Below are positions 9,323-18,265 of a DNA stretch of 64,000 nucleotides, in pieces. The stretch is taken from contig NC_021505.1 of NCBI RefSeq assembly GCF_000412675.1, positions 2,784,501 to 2,848,500 on the forward strand. Direction: 5' to 3'. The stretch comes from Pseudomonas putida NBRC 14164 (lineage in GTDB: Bacteria > Pseudomonadota > Gammaproteobacteria > Pseudomonadales > Pseudomonadaceae). The translations under genes were made by a program, and so were the position numbers. The notes under the pieces are model-generated. The model did not search any database. It saw nothing but the letters and a program-made list of their open reading frames with translations, and was not told the origin of the DNA. Each line of letters begins with the position of its first letter. Within the stretch, counting starts at the first letter, position 1.

Positions 9323-10389
9323 AAGGCGACCCCATCGTAAGGAATATGGAAAACGGCGCAACGCGAAGGCTCCGCGTCACGGCCAGGGCGTTTGAGCCAG
9401 CCGAGCCAGCCCAACGCGACATTGCCGTTGCGGCCGAGCCGGGCGCACGGTACCGCCTCGCGCTTGAGGCGCGGGGCGATTTCAAAGTCCAGGCCGGCAC
9501 CTATATAGAAGCGCACCAGCTCGACGAGTTTGCGATAGCACTCGGTACCAGGCTGGAAGCGCTGGTAATCGGCCAGGCTCAGTGGGCCCAGCTCAATGCG
9601 AATGCACGATTGGTAGTCCCACACCCGCTTGCCAGCAACGGCGCTGTGGCCAAGCTGGGCGTTGCGCCGGCCAAGCTGGGTGCGCTGCTCAGGCGGCAGG
9701 TGCAACCAGCGCCCGGCAAACTGCTTGACGTGGATCGGCAGCGAGAAATAGAAGCCGAGCATGCGCTCGAGGTTCAGCGCATTGCGCGGCTTCTGGCTGA
9801 GCAGGCCGGCAAAATAGCTGAACAGCTCGCGACGCAATGCTGACGGTTGTTCTTCAAACTTGAGCTTCTGCGCCCGCGGGCCGAGGCCCACCAGGTTGAG
9901 CAGGTAGCCATCGAAGCCCGAGCTGCCAGTGCGCTCGTGCTCGATATGGAATTTGTATTTTTGCCAGGCCTCGTAGAACAGCGTGGTCATGCGGTGCGAG
10001 AAAATGTCAAGAAAGGCATGGGCGGCATCGTCTCGAAACTGCACATGGCGCTCAAGCAGCAACTCGGTGTACGGACGCGGCAGCACGCCTGAAGGCCCGA
10101 CCAGGCCCATGAAGGTAACCTGCACTTGCGACAGTGGCAGGCCGGCAGGCGAGACCTTGCCTGCGTGCTCGAAGTGCAGGTCGCTGACTTCGCTGGCCGG
10201 AAACGCCAGCGACAGCTGGGTGCGGAAACGCAGCGGGTCTTCGTGGGGCCGGGTTGCCAGGTCCATGCGCCCGGTGCGGCTGTAGTGCAGGCGGAGCAGG
10301 CGGACCAATTGAAAGAATTCGAATCGGTGCGGCTCGGCTCGGGCCTGATCGATCAGACCAGGGGCTGATCGCCAGTACGTGCTGGCCAT
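9319..10389 (-). CDS. tssG: T6SS baseplate protein TssG
   Basis: A 356-residue TssG (ImpH/VasB family) baseplate wedge protein. The N-terminal region has the family motif FEFFQLVRLLRL near residue 24, and a YTELLLERHVQFRDDAAH-type segment follows. It forms the baseplate wedge with TssE, TssF and TssK. The start lies inside the 3' end of tssF (37-base overlap), and the stop overlaps the tssH GTG start, so it is embedded in the operon. Length and sequence look intact. Confidence 0.94.
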   Translation of the reverse strand: MASTYWRSAPGLIDQARAEPHRFEFFQLVRLLRLHYSRTGRMDLATRPHEDPLRFRTQLSLAFPASEVSDLHFEHAGKVSPAGLPLSQVQVTFMGLVGPSGVLPRPYTELLLERHVQFRDDAAHAFLDIFSHRMTTLFYEAWQKYKFHIEHERTGSSGFDGYLLNLVGLGPRAQKLKFEEQPSALRRELFSYFAGLLSQKPRNALNLERMLGFYFSLPIHVKQFAGRWLHLPPEQRTQLGRRNAQLGHSAVAGKRVWDYQSCIRIELGPLSLADYQRFQPGTECYRKLVELVRFYIGAGLDFEIAPRLKREAVPCARLGRNGNVALGWLGWLKRPGRDAEPSRCAVFHIPYDGVAL

Positions 10390-12173
10390 TGGACGACTCT
10401 CTTTTCTCGTTGTTGGGTGCGCAGGGTCAGTTGCGTGAAGCTGTTCATCGAGCAGTACTGGCCGAAGAAGTGGTCCAGCACCATGCCGAACAGGAACACG
10501 CCGCTGCCGGTGAACTGGTGCTCGTCGAGGGTGAGGGTAATGCCCACGCCCCGCACGAAGTTCGGCCGCGGATGGCCGATACGCGCAACTACCGGCTCGC
10601 TGTTGATGGCCTTGATGCCGTTGATCTGTTTGCGGATGGCCGAGACGTTGCGGTAGTTGTAAAGCGACAGCAGCTCCAGCAGCACTTCACGGCCTTGGCT
10701 GACCAGTGACATATGGTTCAGCGACAGGTGCGCGATCAGGCGCCATATCAAGCCTTTGCCCAATGGCACGCGCACCGTGGCGGTGGGCTTGCGCAGGCAG
10801 CGGATATCCTTGATTACCGAGTTGGCGGGAATGTTGAAATCGCCACGCTCGCCGCCGAACGGGAGCATGAGCGGGACATCGCGGTTGCTGCAGGTGAGGG
10901 CGATGCTGAGGGTGTCGCTGCTGGCGCTGATCAGCTCCAGGTCGCGGTCGACCACGCGAATGCTCATGGCAGTGGCGTCACCCTGGGCGCGCCGCCGGGC
11001 AACCCAGAAGCTGCTGTGCGGGTCTTGCTCGCCTCGCGGCTCGAAAAACGGCTGGCAAGTGGCAACCTGGTCGGTGCCCCCCAGTTTACGAACCCGACGC
11101 ACACGGTCTATGGATACCACTTCTGCTGCGTTGTGCAGCCGGGTGTCCGGGGTGACCGGATACTCGTGCTGGGTGTGGGTCAGTTTGATCGGCTCGGCTT
11201 GCTGGCGGAACAGGTTGATGATGGGCGTGCAGTTGAGCTTGAAGTTGTTGCGCCCGATATTCTGGGTCAACCGCGCCAGTCGCTCGCCAAGGTCGTATTC
11301 GGAAAAATAGAAATTGATGTCGACCTGCTCGATGGCCTTGCCCTGCAGAATGCGGGCAAAGCCACTGAGGTCGAAGAACATGAACTTGTCGGGGAACGTG
11401 AAATATTCGTGCAGCAGCCGGTAACCGAGGAACGAGCGCTCCGAGTAGTCAACCAGGCCTTCGTCGCGGGCATAGCCTACGGCCTTGAGGGCATCGACGG
11501 GCAGTGCGACCTCACGGCTGCGGCCCCCGTCGTTGAAGCTCAAGGTCGCCTTGGCCAGGTTATTGAACAGCAGCTCGTACAGGTGCAGCATGAGCGTTGC
11601 TTCGCCGTCGAGGAAAAACCGCAGGCGGTCCATTTGCATCTGCCCGAACAGAGCATCGCCGGTGGCTGCAAGGCGGATACGCAGGTGTGCGACCAGGTCG
11701 GCACTGTGGCCGTTGAAGGCCGAACGTTCCATTTCGACGAACGAGGCCTGTTGCACGGCAATCGGCCACAGCTCTACCGGGTAGCACGTGCGGAACTTGC
11801 ACACCACGCCCTCTATGGCGTTGGCATGCATCTCGGTATGGCGCGCCACCCGGTACGCTTCGGTGACTTTCTCGTGCCTGCCCAGGCTCAGCTCGGCAAT
11901 CGACATCGAGGGGGTAGGGCGCAGGTAATGGGGGTACAGCACCTCAAGGAAGGATTCGACGATTTCCGGAAACTCGTCATCGAGCTTCTTGTGCACCCGC
12001 GCAGAAAGGAACGAGAACGCCTCGATCAGACGCTCGGTGTGCGGGTCTTCGCAGTTGTCGCCCTCGATCAGCAAGCGCGAAGCGATTTTCGGGTACTGCG
12101 CGGCAAACTCCTGGCCGAGGAAGCGCAGGTGCGACAGTTCCTTTTCATAGTAGGGCAGCAGTTCGTCGAGCAT
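10353..12173 (-). CDS. tssF: T6SS baseplate protein TssF
   Basis: A 606-residue TssF (ImpG/VasA family), the largest baseplate wedge protein. The N-terminus, LLPYYEKELSHLRFLGQEFA, is the textbook family opening, followed by the motif DPHTERLIEAFSFLSARVHK. It contacts TssG as a heterotrimer and the VgrG hub side of the baseplate (family knowledge). The start overlaps the tssE stop by one base (TGATG). No truncation or frameshift is seen. Confidence 0.95.
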   Translation of the reverse strand: MLDELLPYYEKELSHLRFLGQEFAAQYPKIASRLLIEGDNCEDPHTERLIEAFSFLSARVHKKLDDEFPEIVESFLEVLYPHYLRPTPSMSIAELSLGRHEKVTEAYRVARHTEMHANAIEGVVCKFRTCYPVELWPIAVQQASFVEMERSAFNGHSADLVAHLRIRLAATGDALFGQMQMDRLRFFLDGEATLMLHLYELLFNNLAKATLSFNDGGRSREVALPVDALKAVGYARDEGLVDYSERSFLGYRLLHEYFTFPDKFMFFDLSGFARILQGKAIEQVDINFYFSEYDLGERLARLTQNIGRNNFKLNCTPIINLFRQQAEPIKLTHTQHEYPVTPDTRLHNAAEVVSIDRVRRVRKLGGTDQVATCQPFFEPRGEQDPHSSFWVARRRAQGDATAMSIRVVDRDLELISASSDTLSIALTCSNRDVPLMLPFGGERGDFNIPANSVIKDIRCLRKPTATVRVPLGKGLIWRLIAHLSLNHMSLVSQGREVLLELLSLYNYRNVSAIRKQINGIKAINSEPVVARIGHPRPNFVRGVGITLTLDEHQFTGSGVFLFGMVLDHFFGQYCSMNSFTQLTLRTQQREKRVVQWPARTGDQPLV

Positions 12174-12655
12174 CAGTTGAGGTTCTGCACTTTGTATTCC
12201 TGGGTGTTGACCTGCAGCACGGCGTCGAACGAGACCTGGCGGCTGATGTCCTGCAGACGCAATACGGCGTCCACGCGGAAGGTCAACATGCGGTGGCCGT
12301 TCTGCTGGGCCAACAGCTGCACACGGACCCGGCGGAAACGCCGGTCTCCGGTACTGATCGCCCGCTCCAGCTGTTGCTGGATCAGGCGGCGGTCATGTGG
12401 GTCGAGCACGCTGCGGCTGATGAAGTCGGGCATGCCGTATTCAAGGATGGAACCACCGAGCTGGCTGAAGCCGTCGAGCTCTTCGGCGACCAGGGACTGG
12501 CGGGTATTCACCAGCACCTCAAGGTCACGGACGATGCTGGCCTTGTACTCGGCCAGCGAGCAGGTACGCTGCGCGGCCGGCTCGGCCGACTGGAACGGAC
12601 GGTCGTCCAGCAGTCGGTCGAGCAGCGAGGGCAGCAGGCGGGCGTGGTTACTCAT
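12173..12655 (-). CDS. tssE: T6SS baseplate protein TssE (gp25-like)
   Basis: A 160-residue gp25/lysozyme-like baseplate protein that links the sheath to the wedge. The N-terminal motif LLPSLLDRLLDDRPF is typical of TssE. The conserved segment SILEYGMPDFISRS and the C-terminal fold with LQDISRQVSFDAVL are present. It lies between tssC (26-base gap) and tssF (1-base overlap), the standard position in this operon type. Confidence 0.93.
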   Translation of the reverse strand: MSNHARLLPSLLDRLLDDRPFQSAEPAAQRTCSLAEYKASIVRDLEVLVNTRQSLVAEELDGFSQLGGSILEYGMPDFISRSVLDPHDRRLIQQQLERAISTGDRRFRRVRVQLLAQQNGHRMLTFRVDAVLRLQDISRQVSFDAVLQVNTQEYKVQNLN

Positions 12656-12681
12656 GTGTCATCCCTGTACACACCGGCTTG

Positions 12682-14184
12682 TCAGCCGCGCGCCCCTTGA
12701 GGCAGTTCGGCGACCAGGCGCAGCGAGGCGGTCAGTTCGTCGAGCTGGTAGTGCGGGCGCAGGTAGGTTACAGCCTTGTACACGCCTGGCTTGCCTGGTA
12801 CCTCGAACACCTCGGCGCGGGCTTCGCGCAGCGGGAACTTGGCCTTGGCCTCCTGGCTGGCGGTGTCGTCCAGCAGCACGTAGCTGGCCAGCCACTGGTT
12901 GAGGAAGCGCTCCACGTCCATGCGCGAGGCGAAGCTGCCGATTTTGTCGCGCATGATTGCCTTCATGTAATGGGCGATGCGCGACGTGGCGAAGATGTAC
13001 TGCAGCTGGGCCGACAGGCGTGCGTTGGCGTTGGCGATGTCGGTGTTGTATTGCTTTTGCTTCTGCGCCGACTGGGTGCCGAAGAACGCGGCATAGTCGG
13101 TGCCCTTGCAGTGCACCAGGGGAATGAAGCCCAGGTCCGACAGCTCTTTTTCGCGGCGGTCGGTGATGGCGATCTCGGTCGGGCACTTGAGGGCGATTTC
13201 GCCGTCGTCGGTCTTGAAGGTATGGGTTGGCAAGCCTTCGACCAGGCCGCCACCTTCTACGCCGCGGATGGCCACGCACCAGCCGTAGCGGGCGAAAGCA
13301 TCGGTGACGCGGGTGCCGAGGGCATAGGCGGCGTTCATCCACAGGTACTTGTTGTGGTCGCGGCCGTCGACGCTTTCGACGAAGTTGAATTCTTCCACCG
13401 GCGTGGTATCAGGGCCATATGGCAGGCGGCCGAGCACGTGGGGCAGGGTGAGGCCGACGTAGCGTGAGTCTTCCGAGGCGCGGAACGACTTCCACTTGGC
13501 GTATTCGACGGTGTCGAAGAGATTTGCCAAGTCACGCGGGCCGGACATCTCGGTGAACGAGTCCCAGCCAAACAGCTCGGGGGAGGCGGCGGAGATGAAC
13601 GGTGCATGCGCCGACGCTGCCACGTGCGAGATCTCTTCCAGCAAGTACATGTCTTCGGGGTTGCGGTTGAACTCGTAGTCACCGATCAGCATACCGAACG
13701 GCGCGCCACCGAAAGTGCCGTATTCTTCTTCGTAGACTTTCTTGAACAGCGCGCTCTGGTCGAATTCGCTGGCGGCCTTCAGGTCACGTACCAGGTCCTT
13801 CTTCGAGGCGTTGAGCAGGTGGATCTTCAGCGTGGTGCTGGTTTCGGTCTGGTCTACCTGGTATTTCAGGCCGCGCCAGGAGGCTTCCAGCTGCTGGAAC
13901 TCGCGGGCGTGCATGATCTCGTTCATCTGCTCGGAGAGCATCGAATCGATCTCGGCGATACGCGAGTCGAGCACGGCGATCAGGTCTTTGCTCGGCGTCA
14001 TCTCACCTTCGAGCACCTGGTTCACCAATTCGCCAATCAGGTCGCGGGTGCGGTTGCGCTCGGTGTCGGAACGGGCCACGCGGCTTTGCGAAATGATGCT
14101 GTCCAGCAGTGAGGGCTGTGGCGCGAAGTTTTCTACTTCGACCAGTTCGCCGGCCTGTTGCGGTGCGGTTTGCTTGTCGGTCAT
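12682..14184 (-). CDS. tssC: T6SS sheath large subunit TssC (VipB)
   Basis: A 500-residue contractile-sheath large subunit. Family hallmarks include REFQQLEASWRGLKYQVDQT near residue 95 and the C-terminal handshake region ending in PHYQLDELTASLRLVAELP. TssB and TssC co-assemble into the sheath whose contraction propels the Hcp-VgrG-PAAR spear. The start has a good ribosome-binding site (AGGAG, 8 bases upstream) and lies 14 bases after tssB, consistent with the coupled stoichiometry of the two sheath subunits. Confidence 0.96.
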   Translation of the reverse strand: MTDKQTAPQQAGELVEVENFAPQPSLLDSIISQSRVARSDTERNRTRDLIGELVNQVLEGEMTPSKDLIAVLDSRIAEIDSMLSEQMNEIMHAREFQQLEASWRGLKYQVDQTETSTTLKIHLLNASKKDLVRDLKAASEFDQSALFKKVYEEEYGTFGGAPFGMLIGDYEFNRNPEDMYLLEEISHVAASAHAPFISAASPELFGWDSFTEMSGPRDLANLFDTVEYAKWKSFRASEDSRYVGLTLPHVLGRLPYGPDTTPVEEFNFVESVDGRDHNKYLWMNAAYALGTRVTDAFARYGWCVAIRGVEGGGLVEGLPTHTFKTDDGEIALKCPTEIAITDRREKELSDLGFIPLVHCKGTDYAAFFGTQSAQKQKQYNTDIANANARLSAQLQYIFATSRIAHYMKAIMRDKIGSFASRMDVERFLNQWLASYVLLDDTASQEAKAKFPLREARAEVFEVPGKPGVYKAVTYLRPHYQLDELTASLRLVAELPQGARG

Positions 14185-14198
14185 GTTCGGGCTCCTGC

Positions 14199-14738
14199 TC
14201 AGGCGCGATCGCTGCTGGATGGGTCTTTCACTTCGGCTTCACGGCCGAATTCCTTGCCCAGGGTCTTGAGTTTTTCGGTGTTCTGCAGCACGTCCATCAG
14301 CAGCTCTTCGAGCTTGTCGTTGCCGCCCATCTTGTTGCGCAGGTCGGCCAGTTTGTTGCGCACTTCAAGCAGCTTGCGCAGCGGCTCGACCTGCTTGACC
14401 ACGTTCTGTGGCTCGAAGTCTTCAAGGCTGTTGAAGTTCAGCTCCACGCCTAGCTGGGTGCCGTTCTTGGCCAGGGTGTTGTCGACCCGGTAGGTCAGGC
14501 GTGGCTTGATGCCCTTGAGCACACCGTTGAAGTTGTCCCGGTCGATGAAGACGAACTTGCGGTCCTTGAGCTTGGGCAGCGGCTCCAGCGGGTTGCCGGA
14601 AAAGTCGCCCAGTACGCCGACGACGAAGGGCAGCTCCTTTTTCTCGATGGCATCGCCGATGTCCACGTCGTAGGTGATATGGACCCGCGGCGCGCGGACG
14701 CGGTCGAGTTTGTGCTGGGTGCTTTCCTTCTTCGCCAT
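14199..14738 (-). CDS. tssB: T6SS sheath small subunit TssB (VipA)
   Basis: A 179-residue sheath small subunit. The N-terminal half has the family motif ELPFVVGVLGDFSGNP and the C-terminal half is a long helix (around LRKLLEVRNKLADLRNKM) that in homologues carries the ClpV/TssC-interacting region. The start MAKKEST at 14738 is supported by a GGAG ribosome-binding site; an upstream in-frame start at 14774 would add a non-conserved extension. It is the first core component after the accessory gene at the operon's 5' end. Confidence 0.95.
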   Translation of the reverse strand: MAKKESTQHKLDRVRAPRVHITYDVDIGDAIEKKELPFVVGVLGDFSGNPLEPLPKLKDRKFVFIDRDNFNGVLKGIKPRLTYRVDNTLAKNGTQLGVELNFNSLEDFEPQNVVKQVEPLRKLLEVRNKLADLRNKMGGNDKLEELLMDVLQNTEKLKTLGKEFGREAEVKDPSSSDRA

Positions 14739-14802
14739 CGTGTTCTCCAGTGCTAGCAGTTCGCTGCGAATCATTGCGCGGCCCGGTGTGGGGCACTGCG
14801 GG

Positions 14803-15552
14803 TTACAGTCCTTCGATCGTCAGCAGCAGGCGCTGACGGATGTCGTCGTTCATTTCCAGAATGTTGTCGCGGCCCACCAGTTCTTCGAAGCTGGTGTTGC
14901 CGGCAATTTGCGTGCTGCTACGGATGACCGAATCGTCGGGAAGTTCCGAGCGCACCGGCGAGCTGATGACGCAGAACGGCAGGTCGCCAAAGCCTTTGAG
15001 GCGTTCGAAGCTCAGCCCGTAGCGCAGGCCTTCGAACAGCCGGCCAAGGCCAGGCGACTTGCTCAGGCAGTAGAACAGCACGAGGTAGTGCACCACAAAG
15101 CGGTACAGCTCGGCGCTGCTGCGGTTGGGGTCTTTGATGACATTGCGAAACCGCGCCAGGTCGAAGGCGTGGAAGCCCACTACCCAGCGGGTAGGGCTGG
15201 TGATACGGATGGTCTGGCCGCTCTGTTCGAGGACCTTGTCGTATTCCAGCGGGAACAGTTCGGGGGTAGTGCTGATCAGGTTCAGCGGTACTTCCAGCTC
15301 GGTGACCAGCTGGAACGGCGCGGCCGAGCCGATACGCTCGTAGAGTTCGACCAGGGCCTGGAAGTGGCCCTGGGTTTCGCGCCCGCTGCTGCGCTGGGCG
15401 CCTTGCAGGTATTCGCCAAACAGGGTTTGCGGACGGATCAGCGGTGCCACGGTGGCAAGGTAATCCGCCGCCTGCGCCTTCAGTGCATCGGAGATCGCCC
15501 GCGTCTGGCTACGCAGCTTGATCAGTGCTTCGACATCGAATGATTGTGTCAT
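14803..15552 (-). CDS. T6SS-operon accessory protein of uncertain role, possibly a sheath accessory of the TagB/TagJ kind
   Basis: A 249-residue soluble protein at the 5' end of the operon, 64 bases before tssB. I recognise it as a conserved T6SS-cluster protein but cannot name its family with confidence. It has no signal peptide or membrane span and is predicted helical, with a notable block FDLARFRNVIKDPNRSSAEL and a C-terminal block SFEELVGRDNILEMNDD. It lacks the usual ImpA N-terminal GEDLRYD-type motif, so it is unlikely to be TssA. Its position next to the sheath genes makes a sheath-assembly role plausible; that is inference. The ATG at 15552 is preferred over one at 15672, which would add an unconserved Cys-rich stretch. 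Confidence 0.7.
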   Translation of the reverse strand: MTQSFDVEALIKLRSQTRAISDALKAQAADYLATVAPLIRPQTLFGEYLQGAQRSSGRETQGHFQALVELYERIGSAAPFQLVTELEVPLNLISTTPELFPLEYDKVLEQSGQTIRITSPTRWVVGFHAFDLARFRNVIKDPNRSSAELYRFVVHYLVLFYCLSKSPGLGRLFEGLRYGLSFERLKGFGDLPFCVISSPVRSELPDDSVIRSSTQIAGNTSFEELVGRDNILEMNDDIRQRLLLTIEGL

Positions 15553-15562
15553 CGGTACATCG

Positions 15563-15570
15563 CGTCCATG
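15563..15570 (-). promoter_or_regulatory. Candidate RsmA/RsmE-binding site in the T6SS leader
   Basis: On the minus strand this reads CATGGACG, an exact match to the CANGGANG core bound by CsrA/Rsm proteins, and lies in the Shine-Dalgarno position (about 11-18 bases before the ATG at 15552). A second GGA lies about 20 bases further upstream. This fits the reported positive control of the P. putida K1 T6SS by GacS/GacA, but short GGA motifs also occur by chance. Confidence 0.35.
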
Positions 15571-16030
15571 TGCCTGCTTGATCGTCCTGAACGCCAGTGG
15601 CGTCGACCTGAAATTGAGCCATCGGCTGCGGCAAATCTGAGTGCTGGCACATGAATATTGTGTTGCCAGCAATGCCGACTAGGGCACCTCGCTGAGGAAG
15701 AAGTTCCGGCGAGGGTGGCGATTTTTTCCCTGTTTTACGACGCTGCGCAATAATGGCGCTGTGATATTGACAGCGGTACTGGTCGCAGGAAATGGGGGGG
15801 TTAAGCCCTAAAGACTGGGTGCGAAAGGGGCTGGGAAGACATGAAAATCATTGGCAAAAGTTTTTTTCAAAAAGTGAATCAGTTCTCATTTTGTGGGCTG
15901 GCCGCCTGCGCGTTGCGGGGTTAGGGAAGCGCGTCAGGATGATGGCAATGCGACGAGTTTTGTCGCATCCAGCAGGGTAACTTTATTGTTCAAAATCGAT
16001 AACTAGCGCGATGCTAGTAGGTGCGGGTAG

Positions 16031-16072
16031 GTGCGGGATTGCCCGCGAACACCGGCGCAGCCGGTTGCATCC
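16031..16072. repeat. Single REP-like element
   Basis: Contains GCGGGATTGCCCGCGAA followed by the small palindrome ACCGGCGCAGCCGGT. This has the same layout as the left arm of the REP pair at 53830-53914. Only one copy is present here, so it is a solitary element rather than an inverted pair. Confidence 0.6.
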
Positions 16073-16075
16073 AAC

Positions 16076-16627
16076 TCAGCGACCATCGACCTGTACGCAA
16101 ACGTCTCTGCCATTGATTGCCTTACATGGCCAATTGTCGTTGATGTAATGATCCGGCTTGAAGCACACGCGTTCATCGTTAACCCAGAACATCTGCCAAC
16201 CGGAGCCCGAGATCCTGAGCTTCGGGCACGACCAGTAGCCCTTTGCCGAAAGCGTTGCTGTGGTCAGCGTAATCATTGCCGGTGCGACGATAACCATCAG
16301 CACAACCGTGAGTTGCAGCGAGCGTAGCTGGAACCCATGCAGCCAAGACGTTTTCAGTGGGTCAAACTTTCGACCGGTCCATGCGGCGATCAGGCTACCA
16401 ACGATCAGGCAAGGCCCCAGCGGAATGAATGCAATCATGAAGAAAGCTTTGAGCGGGGTTTCCACGACCGGCGCATTACGGTAGATCCGGCCGTAGAGGG
16501 GTACGATATCCGTCCATAAGGCGTACACCGCCAGTGCTCCCATGGCGAGCATGGACAGCATCAGACCGATGGCCGTAAGCCGGAAAAGAACAGGGGACCT
16601 TACGTAGAGTTCGGGATGGTCTTTCAT
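16076..16627 (-). CDS. Hypothetical inner-membrane protein, 183 aa
   Basis: Not recognised by name. It has two N-terminal membrane spans (about residues 15-37 and 62-85) and a third near 105-128. A hydrophilic C-terminal domain of about 55 residues follows, with three or four cysteines (CPKL, VCFKPD, WPCK, VCVQ), so it may be periplasmic and disulphide-bonded. The AT content and isolated position between the T6SS operon and the payload island fit an accessory gene. A multi-pass membrane protein here could be an immunity protein against a membrane- or periplasm-acting T6SS toxin, but no matching toxin is adjacent, so this is speculation. Confidence 0.6.
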   Translation of the reverse strand: MKDHPELYVRSPVLFRLTAIGLMLSMLAMGALAVYALWTDIVPLYGRIYRNAPVVETPLKAFFMIAFIPLGPCLIVGSLIAAWTGRKFDPLKTSWLHGFQLRSLQLTVVLMVIVAPAMITLTTATLSAKGYWSCPKLRISGSGWQMFWVNDERVCFKPDHYINDNWPCKAINGRDVCVQVDGR

Positions 16628-16684
16628 GTGTGCCTGAGCATTCCCTGGCTGCCGCGGATCAATCCAGCATTGCTGGACAACAGA

Positions 16685-17060
16685 TCCTGGACGTTATCAC
16701 AGGACCAGGCACTGGATCGCGCTCAGGGCGCATTGCCTGATCTGGCGATTGGTGATGCAGTAGGCGCGACGCTGGAGTGTCAGCGGCGCGATCAAGGGCA
16801 TGTTTACGATAGGGTCGGCGGTACTCCTTTCCGCCTGGCGTCTGGTGAGTGGACCGACGATACCAGCATGGCCCTGTGCCTGGGGGCACCTACGCTACAA
16901 AGGGCCAAGGGCCAACCACCAATTCGATTTCGCTTCCTTTGCCGATGCCATGGCGCGCTGGTACCGGCAGAGTGAAAACAGCGTCAACGGCCGTTGCTTC
17001 GACATCGGCAATATCAAGGCCTCGACCGCAGGCAATGGTACCGTTGATACGCCAATGGCT
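16685..17060 (+). pseudogene. Decayed duplicate of the ADP-ribosylglycohydrolase gene
   Basis: The translation retains the hallmark blocks of the intact gene at 17092 ([34 protein letters not shown]). It then shifts frame near 16910 and continues as [18 protein letters not shown] and NGRCFDIGN. After FDIGN it jumps directly to STAGNG, skipping about 22 residues present in the intact copy, and the remainder is absent. There is no usable full-length frame. This is a partial tandem duplication that has lost function. It could also be the scar left by recombination between two diverged alleles. Confidence 0.8.
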
Positions 17061-17091
17061 CCGTTACCCAATTCATTCTCAAAGAAATCCC

Positions 17092-18207
17092 ATGATCGAT
17101 CTAAGAAGCTCAAACGCATTGCTGGCCGACTACGTGCAACGTTATGCGCATCTGTCGCCGGAGCCCTCCCGGCAGTTGCAGCAGCGGATGGACTCCACCT
17201 TGCAGCCTGATGCACTGGCGGCGCCGGCGGTCAAGCCAAGCTGGCTGCACTCCAGGGCCTGCACATTGACCGCGGAGCAGGCACTGGACCGCGCCAAGGG
17301 CGCGCTGCTTGGCCTGGCCATCGGCGATGCGGTCGGCACCACGCTCGAGTTCCAGGCCCGCGACAGGGGGCAGGTGAGCGACATGGTCGGGGGTGGCCCG
17401 TTCAACCTCGTTGCGGGTGAGTGGACTGATGACACCAGCATGGCGCTGTGCCTGGCAGACACGTATGTGAGCAAGGGCAAGTTCGATTACGCCACCTACG
17501 CAGATGCCTTGGTCCGCTGGTACCGGCGCGGGGAAAACAGTGCCAACGGTCGTTGTTTCGATATCGGCAATGCCACGCGCAATGCCCTTGAAGGCTGGCT
17601 GCGCGAGGGTATTACCTGGCAAGGCAACTATGACCCCTCGACGGCTGGCAATGGCTCCATCATCCGCCTTGCGCCTACGGCAATCTTCCGCCGGCACTCG
17701 CTGTCGGCAAGCTGGTGGGAAAGCGTCACGCAAAGCAGCGTGACCCACAACGCCGACGAGGCAGTGAACTGCTGTCAGCTGTTTGCGGCACAGCTGCATC
17801 TGGCGCTCAACGGTGCAGACAAGGAAGAGGCCCTGGCCCCAGCGGTGCGTTCGTTGCGGCCTCGCCCGATGATCATCAATGCGGGCGAGTACAAGCAAAA
17901 GAGCCGCGAACAGATCCGCTCCTCCGGCTACGTCATCGATACCTTGGAAGCGGCACTGTGGGCCGTATGGAACACCGACAACTTCAAGGACGCGATCCTC
18001 CTGGCCGCCAACCTTGCCGATGATGCCGACAGTGTCGCGGCCACCGCCGGCCAGTTTGCGGGTGCGCTGTACGGCGTGTCCGGCATGCCGCCGGAGTGGG
18101 TGGAGAAGGTTGCGTGGTCGCAACATATCCAGGAACTGGCAGCCAAGCTCTTCGATCTCTCGCCGCAGCATGATGAACTGGACGCATTGCTTTATGGCCA
18201 GCCTTGA
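17092..18207 (+). CDS. ADP-ribosylglycohydrolase (DraG/ARH family)
   Basis: A 371-residue protein. It has the ARH catalytic signature: [14 protein letters not shown] near residue 74, WTDDTSM near 111 (metal-binding acidic pair), and a C-terminal acidic metal motif with [12 protein letters not shown] near 308. That C-terminal motif reads D-A-D where many family members have D-T-D. Such enzymes remove ADP-ribose from modified substrates. Within T6SS islands ARH proteins can act as immunity enzymes against ADP-ribosyltransferase toxins (the Tri1 precedent). No obvious ADP-ribosyltransferase toxin is recognisable nearby, so it is an orphan or its target toxin is unrecognised. The first 55 or so residues are an extension before the catalytic domain. 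The ATG at 17092 is chosen because everything upstream belongs to the decayed copy. Confidence 0.85.
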   Translation: MIDLRSSNALLADYVQRYAHLSPEPSRQLQQRMDSTLQPDALAAPAVKPSWLHSRACTLTAEQALDRAKGALLGLAIGDAVGTTLEFQARDRGQVSDMVGGGPFNLVAGEWTDDTSMALCLADTYVSKGKFDYATYADALVRWYRRGENSANGRCFDIGNATRNALEGWLREGITWQGNYDPSTAGNGSIIRLAPTAIFRRHSLSASWWESVTQSSVTHNADEAVNCCQLFAAQLHLALNGADKEEALAPAVRSLRPRPMIINAGEYKQKSREQIRSSGYVIDTLEAALWAVWNTDNFKDAILLAANLADDADSVAATAGQFAGALYGVSGMPPEWVEKVAWSQHIQELAAKLFDLSPQHDELDALLYGQP

Positions 18208-18265
18208 CGGCAACCGGTTTGGGGACTGACTTGGGAGATTACCTGACTGGGAAAGATTGAATTAA

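Larger units (their letters stand above)
15553..16075. other. 523-base gene-free leader of the T6SS operon
   Basis: No convincing gene lies here; the short frames are non-coding in appearance. It must contain the promoter(s) of the minus-strand T6SS operon, but I see no sharp -35/-10 or -24/-12 box that I would defend. It includes AT-rich tracts near 15725 and 15855 and a single REP-like element near its right end. Confidence 0.6.

Noticed and set aside
10713..12902. 729-codon plus-strand frame opposite tssF and tssE
   Set aside because: It spans several real genes on the other strand and is explained by their high third-position GC.
15792..15980. 62-codon frame in the T6SS leader
   Set aside because: No ribosome-binding site, no homology, and composition typical of non-coding DNA.
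15700..16020. Search for a sigma54 (-24/-12) promoter before the T6SS operon
   Set aside because: No GG-N10-GC pair with convincing flanks was found; I prefer to leave the promoter unassigned.
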